Below, piece after piece: positions 33,905 to 43,505 of a stretch of 64,000 bases of DNA. Each line of letters starts with the position of its first letter. Position 1 is the stretch's first letter. The stretch is from Ruegeria arenilitoris. Lineage in GTDB: Bacteria > Pseudomonadota > Alphaproteobacteria > Rhodobacterales > Rhodobacteraceae. Where the stretch lies: NCBI RefSeq assembly GCF_013030265.1, contig NZ_WPZQ01000003.1, positions 248,001 through 312,000 on the forward strand. The letters are read 5' to 3'. The position numbers and the translations under genes are program-made. The notes below the pieces were generated by a model, which did no database searches, had not been told where the DNA came from, and saw only the letters and a list, made by a program, of their open reading frames with translations.

Positions 33905-35563
33905 CTAGTTAGGGTCGCGCCACCGATTCACAATCGGATACCGTCGATCCAGCCAGAACGCACGTTTCGTCAAACGGGTACCCGGAGCAGACTGAAAACG
34001 CTTGTACTCACTGATGTAGATAAGGTGCTCAACACGACGGGCATCAGCTTCGTCAAATCCGGAGGCCACGCAATCTGCAATCGACCCGTCCTGATCGACG
34101 AGAATTTCAAGGATGGCATCCAGAACCGGATAGTCCGGCAGACTGTCGCTGTCTTTCTGATCGGCACGCAGCTCAGCGCTGGGGGGTTTGTCGATGACCG
34201 AAGGCTGGATGACCTCGATTGCAGGCCCCTTCATCCAATCGCGGTGGTTGGCGTTGCGCCAGCGGCAGGTTTCAAACACCCGGGTCTTGTAGAGATCCTT
34301 GATGGGATTGTAGCCGCCATTCATATCGCCATAGATCGTGGCATAGCCCACAGCGACCTCGGATTTGTTGCCGGTGGTCAATAGCATCTCACCAAACTTG
34401 TTCGAGATTGCCATCAGCAAGAGACCACGCAGACGGGATTGAACGTTTTCTTCGGTCAGATCTTCCTCACGTCCAGCAAACAGCGGAGCCAGCGTGTTTG
34501 TCACGGCTGCGCGGCTTTCGGAGATCGGTACGTAGTCGTAGTGAACGCCCAGCGCCTTGGCCACTGTTTCGGCATCCTCCAATGATGCGTCGCTGGTGTA
34601 CTCAGACGGCAGCATCACGCAGCGTACATTCTCGGCTCCGATAGCATCCACGGCAATCGTCGCAACCAACGCGGAATCGACGCCACCTGACAGGCCCAAT
34701 ACAACCTTACCGAACCCGGTCTTGGCCATATAGTCGCGCAAGGACTGTACCATTGCGCGATAGTCCTGCTCCCACTCGTCCGGTTGCGGTGCCACTTCGG
34801 CAGCTACAATCCGCCAGCCTTCGTCTCCCTGCTCCAACTCAATCTGCGTGACAGCTTCATCAAAAACCGGCATCCGGAACGCGAGCTCTCCACCCGGGTT
34901 TAGGCCAAAGGTGCCACCATCAAACACCTGATCGTCCTGGCCACCCACCATGTTGAGATAGATCACCGGCAATCCGGTTTCGACAACCCGCGCCACCATG
35001 TGGTTCAGTCGGATATCATATTTGTTCCGGAAATACGGAGAGCCGTTCGGGATGAGCAGGAATTCCGCCCCTGTCTCCTCAAGCGTCTCGGCTACGTCCT
35101 CATGCCAACCGTCTTCACAGATCGGGCTGCCGATCCGGGTGTTGCCTACGGCATATGGCCCACCCATCGGACCGGCATCATACAACCGGACCTCATCAAA
35201 CACTGTTTCGTTCGGCAAGTGATGCTTCAGAACCTTGCTGGCGACTTTTCCGCCTTTGAGGATCAGATAGGCATTAAACAGCTTATCGTCTTCGACCCAT
35301 GGTCCGCCAATCGCAAGCGCCGGACCGTCAGCACATTTAACGGCTAATTCCTCAACCGCTTTCATCGCTGCAAAATGAAACGAGGGCTTAACGATAAGGT
35401 CCTGCGTGTTGTAGCCGGTGATGAACATCTCAGGCAGTGCAACAAGATCCGCGTCAGCCATCCGGCCCTGTTCCCACGCGGACAGTGCTTTGGCAGCGTT
35501 CCCCTCAATATCCCCCACAGTGGGGTTGAGTTGCGCCAGCGAGATACGGAAACGATTGGCCAT
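33905..35563 (-). CDS. nadE: glutamine-dependent NAD+ synthase
   Basis: A 552-residue two-domain enzyme converting deamido-NAD to NAD with ammonia released from glutamine. The N-terminal nitrilase-type glutaminase has the triad Glu45 (ALPEMFITGY), a Lys in VLKHHLPNE and Cys in SPICEDGW. The C-terminal synthetase has the PP-loop LGLSGGVDSALVAT near residue 290 and the KSEVAVGYATIYGDMNGGYNPIKD segment. It completes the pathway with NadD encoded elsewhere in this window. Single gene with its own upstream region, divergent from the MORN gene. Confidence 0.96.
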   Translation of the reverse strand: MANRFRISLAQLNPTVGDIEGNAAKALSAWEQGRMADADLVALPEMFITGYNTQDLIVKPSFHFAAMKAVEELAVKCADGPALAIGGPWVEDDKLFNAYLILKGGKVASKVLKHHLPNETVFDEVRLYDAGPMGGPYAVGNTRIGSPICEDGWHEDVAETLEETGAEFLLIPNGSPYFRNKYDIRLNHMVARVVETGLPVIYLNMVGGQDDQVFDGGTFGLNPGGELAFRMPVFDEAVTQIELEQGDEGWRIVAAEVAPQPDEWEQDYRAMVQSLRDYMAKTGFGKVVLGLSGGVDSALVATIAVDAIGAENVRCVMLPSEYTSDASLEDAETVAKALGVHYDYVPISESRAAVTNTLAPLFAGREEDLTEENVQSRLRGLLLMAISNKFGEMLLTTGNKSEVAVGYATIYGDMNGGYNPIKDLYKTRVFETCRWRNANHRDWMKGPAIEVIQPSVIDKPPSAELRADQKDSDSLPDYPVLDAILEILVDQDGSIADCVASGFDEADARRVEHLIYISEYKRFQSAPGTRLTKRAFWLDRRYPIVNRWRDPN

Positions 35564-35718
35564 TTTGCCCTCTTGCCCACGTCAGTCCACAAGGGATTTA
35601 GCAGATCATGCAGCGAGTAAAAGGCAAATGCGGCAAAACACGTTGCTCTGCCCCTGCCTGTGTCTTAGTTTTGCGCCAACGCAAACAACCGATGATGACC
35701 GGGCAGGCAGGAACGACC

Positions 35719-37212
35719 ATGAATGTAATTCGCAATTCGATTGCTGTTTTCGCATTTGGCTTGACGGCACAGGCTGCTGTTGCCCAACAGGAGCAGGTTA
35801 TTGTTGCGGATGACGACGTCGGCGGCGTCTACGAGGGTACATTCGAGAACGGCTTGCGCCACGGGACCGGGACTTACCGCCTGCCTGACGGCTTTGAGTA
35901 TACCGGTGAATGGGTCGAAGGTGAGATTCAGGGCAAAGGCACAGCCCGCTACGCCAACGGCTCGATCTACGAAGGCATGTTTTCCAAGGGTCAACCTCAA
36001 GGGAAAGGCAAGATCACCTTTGCTGGTGGCGGGACCTATGAAGGGGATTGGTCCAATGGCGCAATCAATGGCCAGGGCGTAGCGCAATATGAAAACGGTA
36101 TGCGTTATGAGGGCGGTTTCAGAAATGCGCGTCACCACGGTAAGGGCGTGATGACCGATGCCGATGGCTATATCTACGACGGCGATTGGGAAGACGGTGT
36201 TCGGCAAGGCAAAGCCAAAATCACTTACGCGAGCGGCGGTGTCTATGAAGGAGATATCCTGTCCGGACAGCGACACGGCAAAGGTGATCTTACGCTGCCA
36301 GATGGCATGACCTATTCCGGCGACTGGTCCGAAGACCGGATCACCGGGGCCGGTCGGCTGACGCAGGCCAATGGCGATGTTTACGAAGGTAGCCTGATCG
36401 AAGGGCGTCGTCAGGGCAAAGGCAAAGCGGTTTACGCAAATGGTGACGTCTATGAGGGCGATTTCGTAGATGATCAGCGACACGGTCAGGGAACGTTCAC
36501 CGGAACCGACGGCTATATCTATACCGGTCAGTGGACCAACGGGCAGATCGAAGGATTGGGTGAACTGACCTATCCTGATGGCTCGGTTTATACAGGTGAT
36601 TTCAGCGCTGATCTGGCCGATGGCAAGGGGCTTATCACCTATCCCGATGGCTCTACCTATGATGGCGACTGGATCGCCGGGGTGATCGATGGCCGGGGCG
36701 TCGCAACCTATGCGAACGGTACCATCTACAAGGGTCAGTTCAAGAACGCCAAAACCCATGGCAAAGGGGTTCTGACCCGTGCAGATGGCACGGTCTACGA
36801 TGGTGATTGGGTCGAGGGTGCGCGGCAAGGCAAGGGCAAGACCACCTATGCCGATGGCACCGTTTATACAGGCGACTTTGCCCAGGGGCAGCGCCACGGT
36901 CAGGGCGAGATCGTGATGGCAAATGGCTTCAAATACACCGGTGAATGGAAAGAAGGAAAAATCACCGGTGTCGGTGTCGCGACATATTCGAATGGTGACA
37001 TCTACGAAGGCAGCTTTGTAGACGCGAAACGCCAGGGCAACGGCACCATGCGCTATGTGAATGGCGAGGAAGAAACCGGCATCTGGGAAAACGGTGCGCT
37101 TTCTGAAGAAGCCGCAAGCGAACCAAATGCTGCCACCACCGAGCCGGAAGCAACCGAGCAAGCGCCCGCTCAGACAGAGCAGCCTACGGAACCCACCAAT
37201 TCTGACAGCTAG
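35719..37212 (+). CDS. exported MORN-repeat protein
   Basis: A 497-residue protein with a signal peptide (MNVIRNSIAVFAFGLTAQAAVA), 18 complete MORN repeats of 23 residues (residues 37-450, form xYxGxWxxGxxxGxGxxxYxxG), a degenerate 19th and an acidic Thr/Pro/Glu tail (EPEATEQAPAQTEQPTEP). MORN repeats form an extended twisted beta sheet and often act as scaffolds or bind lipids. Repeats 1-9 and 10-18 match one another position by position, so the array arose by duplication of a nine-repeat block. The start at 35719 has an AGGAA site; the open frame upstream lacks one. It diverges from nadE. Confidence 0.88.
   Translation: MNVIRNSIAVFAFGLTAQAAVAQQEQVIVADDDVGGVYEGTFENGLRHGTGTYRLPDGFEYTGEWVEGEIQGKGTARYANGSIYEGMFSKGQPQGKGKITFAGGGTYEGDWSNGAINGQGVAQYENGMRYEGGFRNARHHGKGVMTDADGYIYDGDWEDGVRQGKAKITYASGGVYEGDILSGQRHGKGDLTLPDGMTYSGDWSEDRITGAGRLTQANGDVYEGSLIEGRRQGKGKAVYANGDVYEGDFVDDQRHGQGTFTGTDGYIYTGQWTNGQIEGLGELTYPDGSVYTGDFSADLADGKGLITYPDGSTYDGDWIAGVIDGRGVATYANGTIYKGQFKNAKTHGKGVLTRADGTVYDGDWVEGARQGKGKTTYADGTVYTGDFAQGQRHGQGEIVMANGFKYTGEWKEGKITGVGVATYSNGDIYEGSFVDAKRQGNGTMRYVNGEEETGIWENGALSEEAASEPNAATTEPEATEQAPAQTEQPTEPTNSDS
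35827..37068 (+). repeat. 18 tandem 69-bp MORN-coding repeats
   Basis: Eighteen in-frame units of exactly 69 bp with no insertions. Unit n resembles unit n+9 more than its neighbours, for example units 8/17 (ITGAGRLTQANGD against ITGVGVATYSNGD). The DNA copies are well diverged, so the duplication is old. Confidence 0.85.
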
Positions 37213-37233
37213 TATCGGCAGGTTTCAACCGGA

Positions 37234-37899
37234 TCACCATGGGACCGGTTTGCCCGCCCAGTCAAAGAACTGACCCGATTCTGATGGGCTCAGGTTATCT
37301 ATCACGCGCAGAAGGTTCCCGGCAGCCTCATCCGGTTCGACCGCCGGGTGCCGCCCCAGATACTTTTCAGTAAAGGCTGTTTTGACGGTTCCGGGATGTA
37401 AGGACACGCAAATGGCTTCCTTGTGCGTTCGGGCCAACTCAATCGCAGATGTATGCACAATCTGGTTCACAGCTGCTTTGGCAGCGCGGTAGCTGACCCA
37501 ACCGCCGAGCCGGTTATCACCGATCGACCCCACCCTTGCCGAGAGCACGGCAATCACAGATCGACCGCTTCTGGGAAGCAGTCGGCTCGCATGTTTCAGC
37601 ACCATTGCAGGTCCAACTGCATTCAGAGCGAACTGATCCATCATTGCTTGGGCCGACAGTGCGCGCAGCGTCTTTTCCGGCGCAGCGCCATTGATTTCCA
37701 GCGCGCCACTGGCCACAAACACCAGATCAAACGGGCCTTCGACAACACTTAAGACTTGCTCGGCCTTGTCCGGGATCATCAGATCAAACCCGTCGCCTGT
37801 CCGCGACAGGGTCGTTACCGTGACGTCCTGCTGCGCAAGCCGGCTACACATAGCCTTACCGATTCCGCCCGTCGCCCCAATGATCAGTGCTGTTTTCAT
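37234..37899 (-). CDS. short-chain dehydrogenase/reductase
   Basis: A 221-residue Rossmann-fold oxidoreductase similar to the C-factor (CsgA-like) group. The cofactor loop is ALIIGATGGIGKAM; ASGAL stands for the NAG motif; the active site is Ser in VLSARVGSIGDN with Tyr-x-x-x-Lys in SYRAAKAA. The C-terminal SLHPGTVKTAFTEKYLG segment fits the group. The substrate is unknown. It converges with the MORN gene and stands about 120 bp upstream (divergent) from the leuA leader. Confidence 0.88.
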   Translation of the reverse strand: MKTALIIGATGGIGKAMCSRLAQQDVTVTTLSRTGDGFDLMIPDKAEQVLSVVEGPFDLVFVASGALEINGAAPEKTLRALSAQAMMDQFALNAVGPAMVLKHASRLLPRSGRSVIAVLSARVGSIGDNRLGGWVSYRAAKAAVNQIVHTSAIELARTHKEAICVSLHPGTVKTAFTEKYLGRHPAVEPDEAAGNLLRVIDNLSPSESGQFFDWAGKPVPW

Positions 37900-38004
37900 G
37901 AACTGCTACCTAGGCGCACACCCAATCAGATCAATGAGCGTTGAAAAGAATAGTTCAGCTAAAGAATAGGGCATTTTGGTCCTTTTCATTCCCTGCGGGC
38001 TCTG

Positions 38005-38010
38005 TATAAA
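38005..38010 (+). promoter_or_regulatory. candidate -10 element of leuA
   Basis: TGTATAAAT forms an extended -10 (TATAAA). Transcription would begin only a few bases before, or at, the leader peptide's ATG, as in leaderless leader peptides of other alphaproteobacterial biosynthetic genes. The -35 is not clear. Confidence 0.4.
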
Positions 38011-38019
38011 TTCCGCCTC

Positions 38020-38106
38020 ATGATCAACCGCGCAGATATCCCTTTTGCCGACACCGCGTTTCGTGGTGCCGATCTGCGTGGCCTACTGATCCTAATCCGC
38101 CTCTGA
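38020..38106 (+). CDS. probable leuA leader peptide
   Basis: A 28-codon frame ending 79 bp before leuA. The last ten residues are LRGLLILIRL, with Leu at 19, 22, 23, 25 and 28 and Ile at 24 and 26; two of the Leu codons are CTA, rare in this GC-rich DNA. The stop lies in the left arm of a 10-bp stem, and a second, incompatible stem follows. This is the layout of transcription or translation attenuation by amino-acid starvation. No ribosome site precedes the ATG, which fits leaderless initiation. Confidence 0.6.
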   Translation: MINRADIPFADTAFRGADLRGLLILIRL

Positions 38107-38151
38107 GCGTGCCATCCGGCGCGCCCGCTCAGAGGAGGACGCCAGCGCGCC
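38100..38151 (+). promoter_or_regulatory. two mutually exclusive stems in the leuA leader
   Basis: Stem A pairs CCTCTGAGCG (38100-38109) with CGCTCAGAGG (38126-38135). Stem B pairs GGCGCGC (38118-38124) with GCGCGCC (38145-38151), starting in the loop of A and enclosing its right arm, so both cannot form. Stem A covers the leader stop codon, so a ribosome stalled in the Leu/Ile run or at the stop would choose between them. No T run follows, so the readout is unclear. Confidence 0.5.
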
Positions 38152-38185
38152 AAGAGGCATTAGGACAGAGAAGAAAGAGATTCCC

Positions 38186-39760
38186 ATGACCAACGTGACC
38201 GACCAAGACCGCGTCTTGATCTTTGACACCACTTTGCGCGACGGCGAGCAGAGCCCTGGCGCGACCATGACCCATGACGAAAAGCTCGAGATTGCCGAGC
38301 TGCTGGACGAAATGGGCGTCGACATTATCGAGGCAGGTTTCCCCATTGCCTCCGAAGGCGACTTCAAGGCGGTATCCGAAATCGCGCAGCGTTCTAAGAA
38401 CAGCCGCATCTGCGGTCTGGCGCGCGCCAACTTTGCGGATATTGACCGCTGCTGGGAAGCGGTGAAACACGCCGGCAAAAGCCGCATTCACACTTTCATC
38501 GGCACCTCGCCGCTGCACCGCGCCATTCCGAACCTGACTCAGGACGAAATGGCCGAGAAGATCCATGAAACCGTAAGCCACGCGCGCAACCTGTGTGAAA
38601 ACGTGCAGTGGTCGCCAATGGACGCGACGCGAACCGAATGGGACTATCTGTGCCGCGTGATCGAGATTGCGATCAAGGCAGGCGCAACGACGATCAACAT
38701 CCCCGATACAGTGGGTTACACTGCTCCGGTGGAATCCGCTGACCTGATCAAACGCCTGATCGAAACGGTCCCGGGCGCGGATGAGGTCGTCTTTGCGACC
38801 CACTGCCACAACGACCTTGGCATGGCGACCGCGAACTCACTGGCTGCAGTTGCAGGTGGCGCCCGTCAGATCGAGTGCACTATCAACGGTCTGGGCGAAC
38901 GCGCTGGCAACACTGCTCTGGAAGAGGTCGTGATGGCGCTGCGCACCCGCAACGACATCATGCCCTGGCACACCGGTATCGACACGACCAAGATCATGCA
39001 TATCTCGCGACGGGTCGCGACTGTGTCGGGCTTCAACGTCCAGTTCAACAAGGCCATCGTTGGCAAGAATGCCTTCGCGCATGAAAGCGGCATCCATCAG
39101 GACGGCATGCTGAAGAACCGCGAGAATTTTGAGATCATGCGCCCCGAGGATATCGGTCTGTCCGGCACATCCCTGCCCTTGGGCAAGCATTCGGGCCGGG
39201 CCGCGTTGCGCGATAAGCTGAACACGATGGGTTACGAAGTCGGTGACAACCAGCTCAAGGATATCTTCATTCGGTTTAAGGAACTGGCCGACCGCAAGAA
39301 AGAGGTCTTTGACGACGACATCATAGCCCTGATGACGCTGGACGATGACGACGGCAACGATCATCTGCAGTTGGTTTCACTGAAAGTTACGTGTGGAACG
39401 GTCGGCAAGGCCGAAGCAACCATCGAGATGGAAGTGGACGGCAAAGAGATCATCGCAACCGAAACCGGCGATGGGCCCGTCGATGCGGCGTTCCGCGCTA
39501 TTCGGGTGGTTCACCCAAATACGGCGCATCTCCAGCTTTATCAGGTACATGCTGTGACTGCGGGAACCGATGCGCAAGCCACGGTTTCAGTCCGGTTGGA
39601 AGAAGACGGCATGATCGCTACCGGGCAGTCGGCCAACACCGACACGGTTGTTGCATCTGCCAAGGCTTACATCCATGCGCTGAACCGCCTGATCGTCCGA
39701 CGCGAAAAGGCCGGTCCCGGTGCGGATGCACGAGAAATCTCGTACAAGGATCTTTCCTGA
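38186..39760 (+). CDS. leuA: 2-isopropylmalate synthase
   Basis: The first committed enzyme of leucine synthesis: acetyl-CoA plus 2-ketoisovalerate to 2-isopropylmalate. At 524 residues it has the full layout: TIM barrel beginning with FDTTLRDGEQSPGA (residues 13-26), metal-binding HCHND near 206, the GxNAFAHESGIHQDG segment, and the C-terminal LeuA allosteric domain from about residue 395 that senses leucine. The AG-rich AGAGAAGAAAGAG before the ATG is the ribosome site. Upstream lie a Leu/Ile-rich leader peptide and competing stems. A strong terminator follows, so it is monocistronic. Confidence 0.96.
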   Translation: MTNVTDQDRVLIFDTTLRDGEQSPGATMTHDEKLEIAELLDEMGVDIIEAGFPIASEGDFKAVSEIAQRSKNSRICGLARANFADIDRCWEAVKHAGKSRIHTFIGTSPLHRAIPNLTQDEMAEKIHETVSHARNLCENVQWSPMDATRTEWDYLCRVIEIAIKAGATTINIPDTVGYTAPVESADLIKRLIETVPGADEVVFATHCHNDLGMATANSLAAVAGGARQIECTINGLGERAGNTALEEVVMALRTRNDIMPWHTGIDTTKIMHISRRVATVSGFNVQFNKAIVGKNAFAHESGIHQDGMLKNRENFEIMRPEDIGLSGTSLPLGKHSGRAALRDKLNTMGYEVGDNQLKDIFIRFKELADRKKEVFDDDIIALMTLDDDDGNDHLQLVSLKVTCGTVGKAEATIEMEVDGKEIIATETGDGPVDAAFRAIRVVHPNTAHLQLYQVHAVTAGTDAQATVSVRLEEDGMIATGQSANTDTVVASAKAYIHALNRLIVRREKAGPGADAREISYKDLS

Positions 39761-39769
39761 GAATGGAAA

Positions 39770-39804
39770 AAAGGGGCGGCCTATCATGGACCGCCCCTTT
39801 GCAT
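39770..39804 (+). terminator. Rho-independent terminator of leuA
   Basis: AAAGGGGCGG pairs with CCGCCCCTTT across an 11-nt loop, then a T-rich tail. It may also serve the convergent DUF2141 gene. Confidence 0.88.
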
Positions 39805-39818
39805 TTCTTTTGATCTGG

Positions 39819-40316
39819 CTACGGCCAGTAGAACAGTGTCAGATCGACCGGTTTCCCCGGTTCAACCAGCGAGTAATAGAAGACCGGATTGTCATGCAGG
39901 TCATTCATGCCTGACACCGCATACCCCTCGGTCGGGGTGTATTCCGCATCATAGTTGAGATCGTAGTCACCGTTCGCGTCATGAAACGCGATTACGGAAT
40001 AGTAGTTGTTGTTGAGGTCCGGAAAGTCGAACCGTTGCGGGTGCCCCGTCGCAGGGGCCTCGAGATATCCAGCCGCGTTGTTGTAATCCATGTTGTCAAA
40101 CGCTGACTGTTGATCAAACGCCATGACGATGATGTTGCCCTTGTCGCTGCGTGCCCCGTGCAGGTTCACGATCAAACCCTGGTGATCCTGCACGCCGGTT
40201 GAAGAAGCGGATGCCTCGGCGATATCCGTGCGAAAGCCGGAGGCAAACCAGGCTCCGCCAATGAACAGCCCGGCTGTTGCGATGGCGGCGACGATGCGTT
40301 GCGTATTGTTTGGCAT
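39819..40316 (-). CDS. exported DUF2141 domain-containing protein
   Basis: A 165-residue protein with an N-terminal membrane or signal segment (VAAIATAGLFIGGAWFASG), then a DUF2141 beta-sandwich: LIVNLHGARSDKGNIIVMAFD, YYSVIAFHDANGDYDLNYD and GMNDLHDNP. The motif FHDxNxDxxLD is the family hallmark. It lies 18 bp downstream of the sterol-desaturase-like gene on the same strand and so is probably co-transcribed with it. Function unknown. Confidence 0.85.
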   Translation of the reverse strand: MPNNTQRIVAAIATAGLFIGGAWFASGFRTDIAEASASSTGVQDHQGLIVNLHGARSDKGNIIVMAFDQQSAFDNMDYNNAAGYLEAPATGHPQRFDFPDLNNNYYSVIAFHDANGDYDLNYDAEYTPTEGYAVSGMNDLHDNPVFYYSLVEPGKPVDLTLFYWP

Positions 40317-40334
40317 CTCATCCAGTCCTTCGTG

Positions 40335-41228
40335 TTATTCCGCTGGCTTTCGCTGGTTCTTTTTGGGCTGCCAGCCAGGAGGTCCGAAGAGGACGCCCAA
40401 CTTGTTTCGGAAGCCTGGCATGTTCCACACATCTCTGAACAGGCGGGTAAAACCATGCAGGAAGGCGACAAAGGGATTTACCGAGTCGATCGGCGTGACC
40501 AGACCGTAAACGACATCTTCTTTTTCTTCCTCAAAGGTGCCGAACATACGGTCCCAGATGATGAAGATACCGGCATAGTTTTTATCCAGATACTTACGGT
40601 TCGATCCGTGGTGCACCCGGTGATGCGACGGCGTGTTGAAGAGATATTCGATCGGGCGCCACAACTTTCCGATAACCTCTGTGTGCAGGGCGGTCTGATA
40701 CAGCTGCACCAGCAGCTCTACGATCAGAACCATGAACGGATTGAACCCCAGCAGCACCAGCGGCAGATGGAAAAACAGTGGCCAGAAACCATCCAACGGG
40801 CCATGACGATATGCAACCGAAATGTTGAAGAACGGCGAACTGTGATGCACTGAATGCGTCGCCCAAAGAAAGTTGATGCGGTGCAGGATACGGTGTTCCC
40901 AGTAGTAGGCCAGATCCGCAAGTATCAGCACGATGATGAATGACGCCCATGTCGTTGGGATGTCGAACACGGCAAACTGATAGGCCCAGACATAGGCACC
41001 AATGTAGAAGCCCGCCAGTAAAACGAAGCTGATCCCGATAAAGAACGCGAGCGTGATGAAATTGGTGACCGTATCGCCCACCATTTCCCAGCTCAGCTTT
41101 TTGACGATGGCATAGCGCAGCAACTCGAATGCCAAAAACGCCAATGCAAAGACAAAGAACCAGTTATTGATAAAAGTTTCCCAGTAACTCAGATGAAAGT
41201 CACTGATGTGGCGGCTTAGGAAGTCCAT
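40335..41228 (-). CDS. sterol desaturase/fatty acid hydroxylase family protein
   Basis: A 297-residue integral membrane di-iron oxygenase. Histidine boxes are His112-RIL-His116, WATHSVHHS (125-129) and TPSHHRVHHGSN (202-207), plus an early pair in the membrane region, which satisfies the family's eight-His requirement. Four or more membrane segments precede them (VFALAFLAFELL, FITLAFFIGISFVLLAGFYIGAYVWAY). The substrate (lipid, carotenoid or sterol) is unknown. The ATG at 41228 is chosen for the family N terminus; a long upstream frame is non-coding. A perfect palindrome lies 22 bp before the start. Likely an operon with the DUF2141 gene. Confidence 0.9.
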   Translation of the reverse strand: MDFLSRHISDFHLSYWETFINNWFFVFALAFLAFELLRYAIVKKLSWEMVGDTVTNFITLAFFIGISFVLLAGFYIGAYVWAYQFAVFDIPTTWASFIIVLILADLAYYWEHRILHRINFLWATHSVHHSSPFFNISVAYRHGPLDGFWPLFFHLPLVLLGFNPFMVLIVELLVQLYQTALHTEVIGKLWRPIEYLFNTPSHHRVHHGSNRKYLDKNYAGIFIIWDRMFGTFEEEKEDVVYGLVTPIDSVNPFVAFLHGFTRLFRDVWNMPGFRNKLGVLFGPPGWQPKKNQRKPAE

Positions 41229-41250
41229 GGATATGTCCCAATTCCTGTTT

Positions 41251-41268
41251 ATTGTCAGGTGTGACAAT
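41251..41268. promoter_or_regulatory. palindrome ATTGTCA-N4-TGACAAT before the desaturase-like gene
   Basis: Perfect 7-bp arms with a 4-bp centre, in the promoter region. The format TTGxxx-N4-xxxCAA is that of CRP/FNR-family sites (FNR, NnrR and relatives), though the sequence is not the FnrL consensus TTGAT-N4-ATCAA. The binding protein is unknown. Confidence 0.5.
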
Positions 41269-41448
41269 TTACTTACTGAACTAGCCTGGGAAATCAAGTG
41301 GACCACCTGATCTTTCAGAGAGGTCGCGACTACATCCTGACGTAGATACGCGACAAGGCAGCCAGTAAAATGCAACGAAAACAGAGGCATCGACCTACAA
41401 AAGCGGACCGTGCGCAAATGTCAGAAAATGTGGAGTTACCTAAGGGAA

Positions 41449-42240
41449 CTAAGCTTGAACACGAGCGAAAAGCGCGTCGAGTCGCCCGGCTGCTTCTTCT
41501 AATCCATAGGTGGCATTCACGATAAACATACCCGAGCCGACCATGCCATGACCCTCACGCGCGGCAGGAAACCGAACTTGGTGATGCAGCACCTTTGGCA
41601 GATCCCGTTTCCGCAAGGCATCACACATGGCTTCATGGCGTCCGTTTGTCAGGATCGGATACCAAAGGGCAATTATCCCGACATTCCATTTGCGGTTCAG
41701 CGTTGTGATGATGTTTGGCAACCGATCGTAATCGGCCTTAACCTCGTAGCTAGGATCGATCAGCAGCATCCCCCGACGCGGCGTCGGCGGTAGCAACGAT
41801 TGCGCCAGTTCAAATCCATCCTGCAGATAAGTCCTGGCCCCATAAGGCGCGACTGCCTTTTTAAGAGCCCGGTATTCCTGCGGATGCAGCTCAGCCAGGT
41901 GTAAACTATCCTGTGGCCGCAACAGGCTGGCCGCAATCAGGGGAGAACCCGGATAAGCAGATCGGCCATGTTGATCTTTCACACCGAAGATTGCGCGGTT
42001 CAGAGGGTGACCCTCTTCGAACCAGCCCTCAAGCAAGGCACGCTCGATACCGGCCGAGGCTTCGCCGGTCCGAACGGCTTCGTCCGAATCCAGCTGATAC
42101 AACCCTCGCCCAGAATGGGTTTCGGCATAGGTCAGCGGCTTATCTTTCTGGGTCAGATAAGCGAGTATTTCCGCCAAAAGGGCATGCTTATGCACATCAG
42201 CCAGATTTCCCGCGTGGTAAATATGTTGATATGAGAGCAT
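41449..42240 (-). CDS. rlmJ: 23S rRNA (adenine(2030)-N6)-methyltransferase
   Basis: A 263-residue methyltransferase that modifies A2030 of 23S rRNA. The start MLSYQHIYHAGNLADVHKH and the catalytic LLIDPSYEVKADY (DPPY-type motif) are diagnostic of RlmJ; YAETHSGRGLY is the SAM-binding part. It is monocistronic and diverges from mreB across 157 bp. Confidence 0.93.
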   Translation of the reverse strand: MLSYQHIYHAGNLADVHKHALLAEILAYLTQKDKPLTYAETHSGRGLYQLDSDEAVRTGEASAGIERALLEGWFEEGHPLNRAIFGVKDQHGRSAYPGSPLIAASLLRPQDSLHLAELHPQEYRALKKAVAPYGARTYLQDGFELAQSLLPPTPRRGMLLIDPSYEVKADYDRLPNIITTLNRKWNVGIIALWYPILTNGRHEAMCDALRKRDLPKVLHHQVRFPAAREGHGMVGSGMFIVNATYGLEEAAGRLDALFARVQA

Positions 42241-42272
42241 TTTGCCTTCTAAAGTCCCTGTTAATGAGGCGG

Positions 42273-43444
<1,172 letters not shown>

Positions 43445-43505
43445 GGCGCGCACCCTTAGAACTGAGGGTGTATAATCGGGCGCGAGCAGCACGGGAAGGA
43501 GTCCT

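Noticed and set aside
35665..37161. Long minus-strand frame (498 codons) opposite the MORN gene
   Set aside because: Its regular repeats are the complement of the MORN repeats; no ribosome site or independent motif.
41251..41268. PpsR/CrtJ photosynthesis regulator site
   Set aside because: That site needs TGT-N12-ACA; here the spacing is TGT-N8-ACA.
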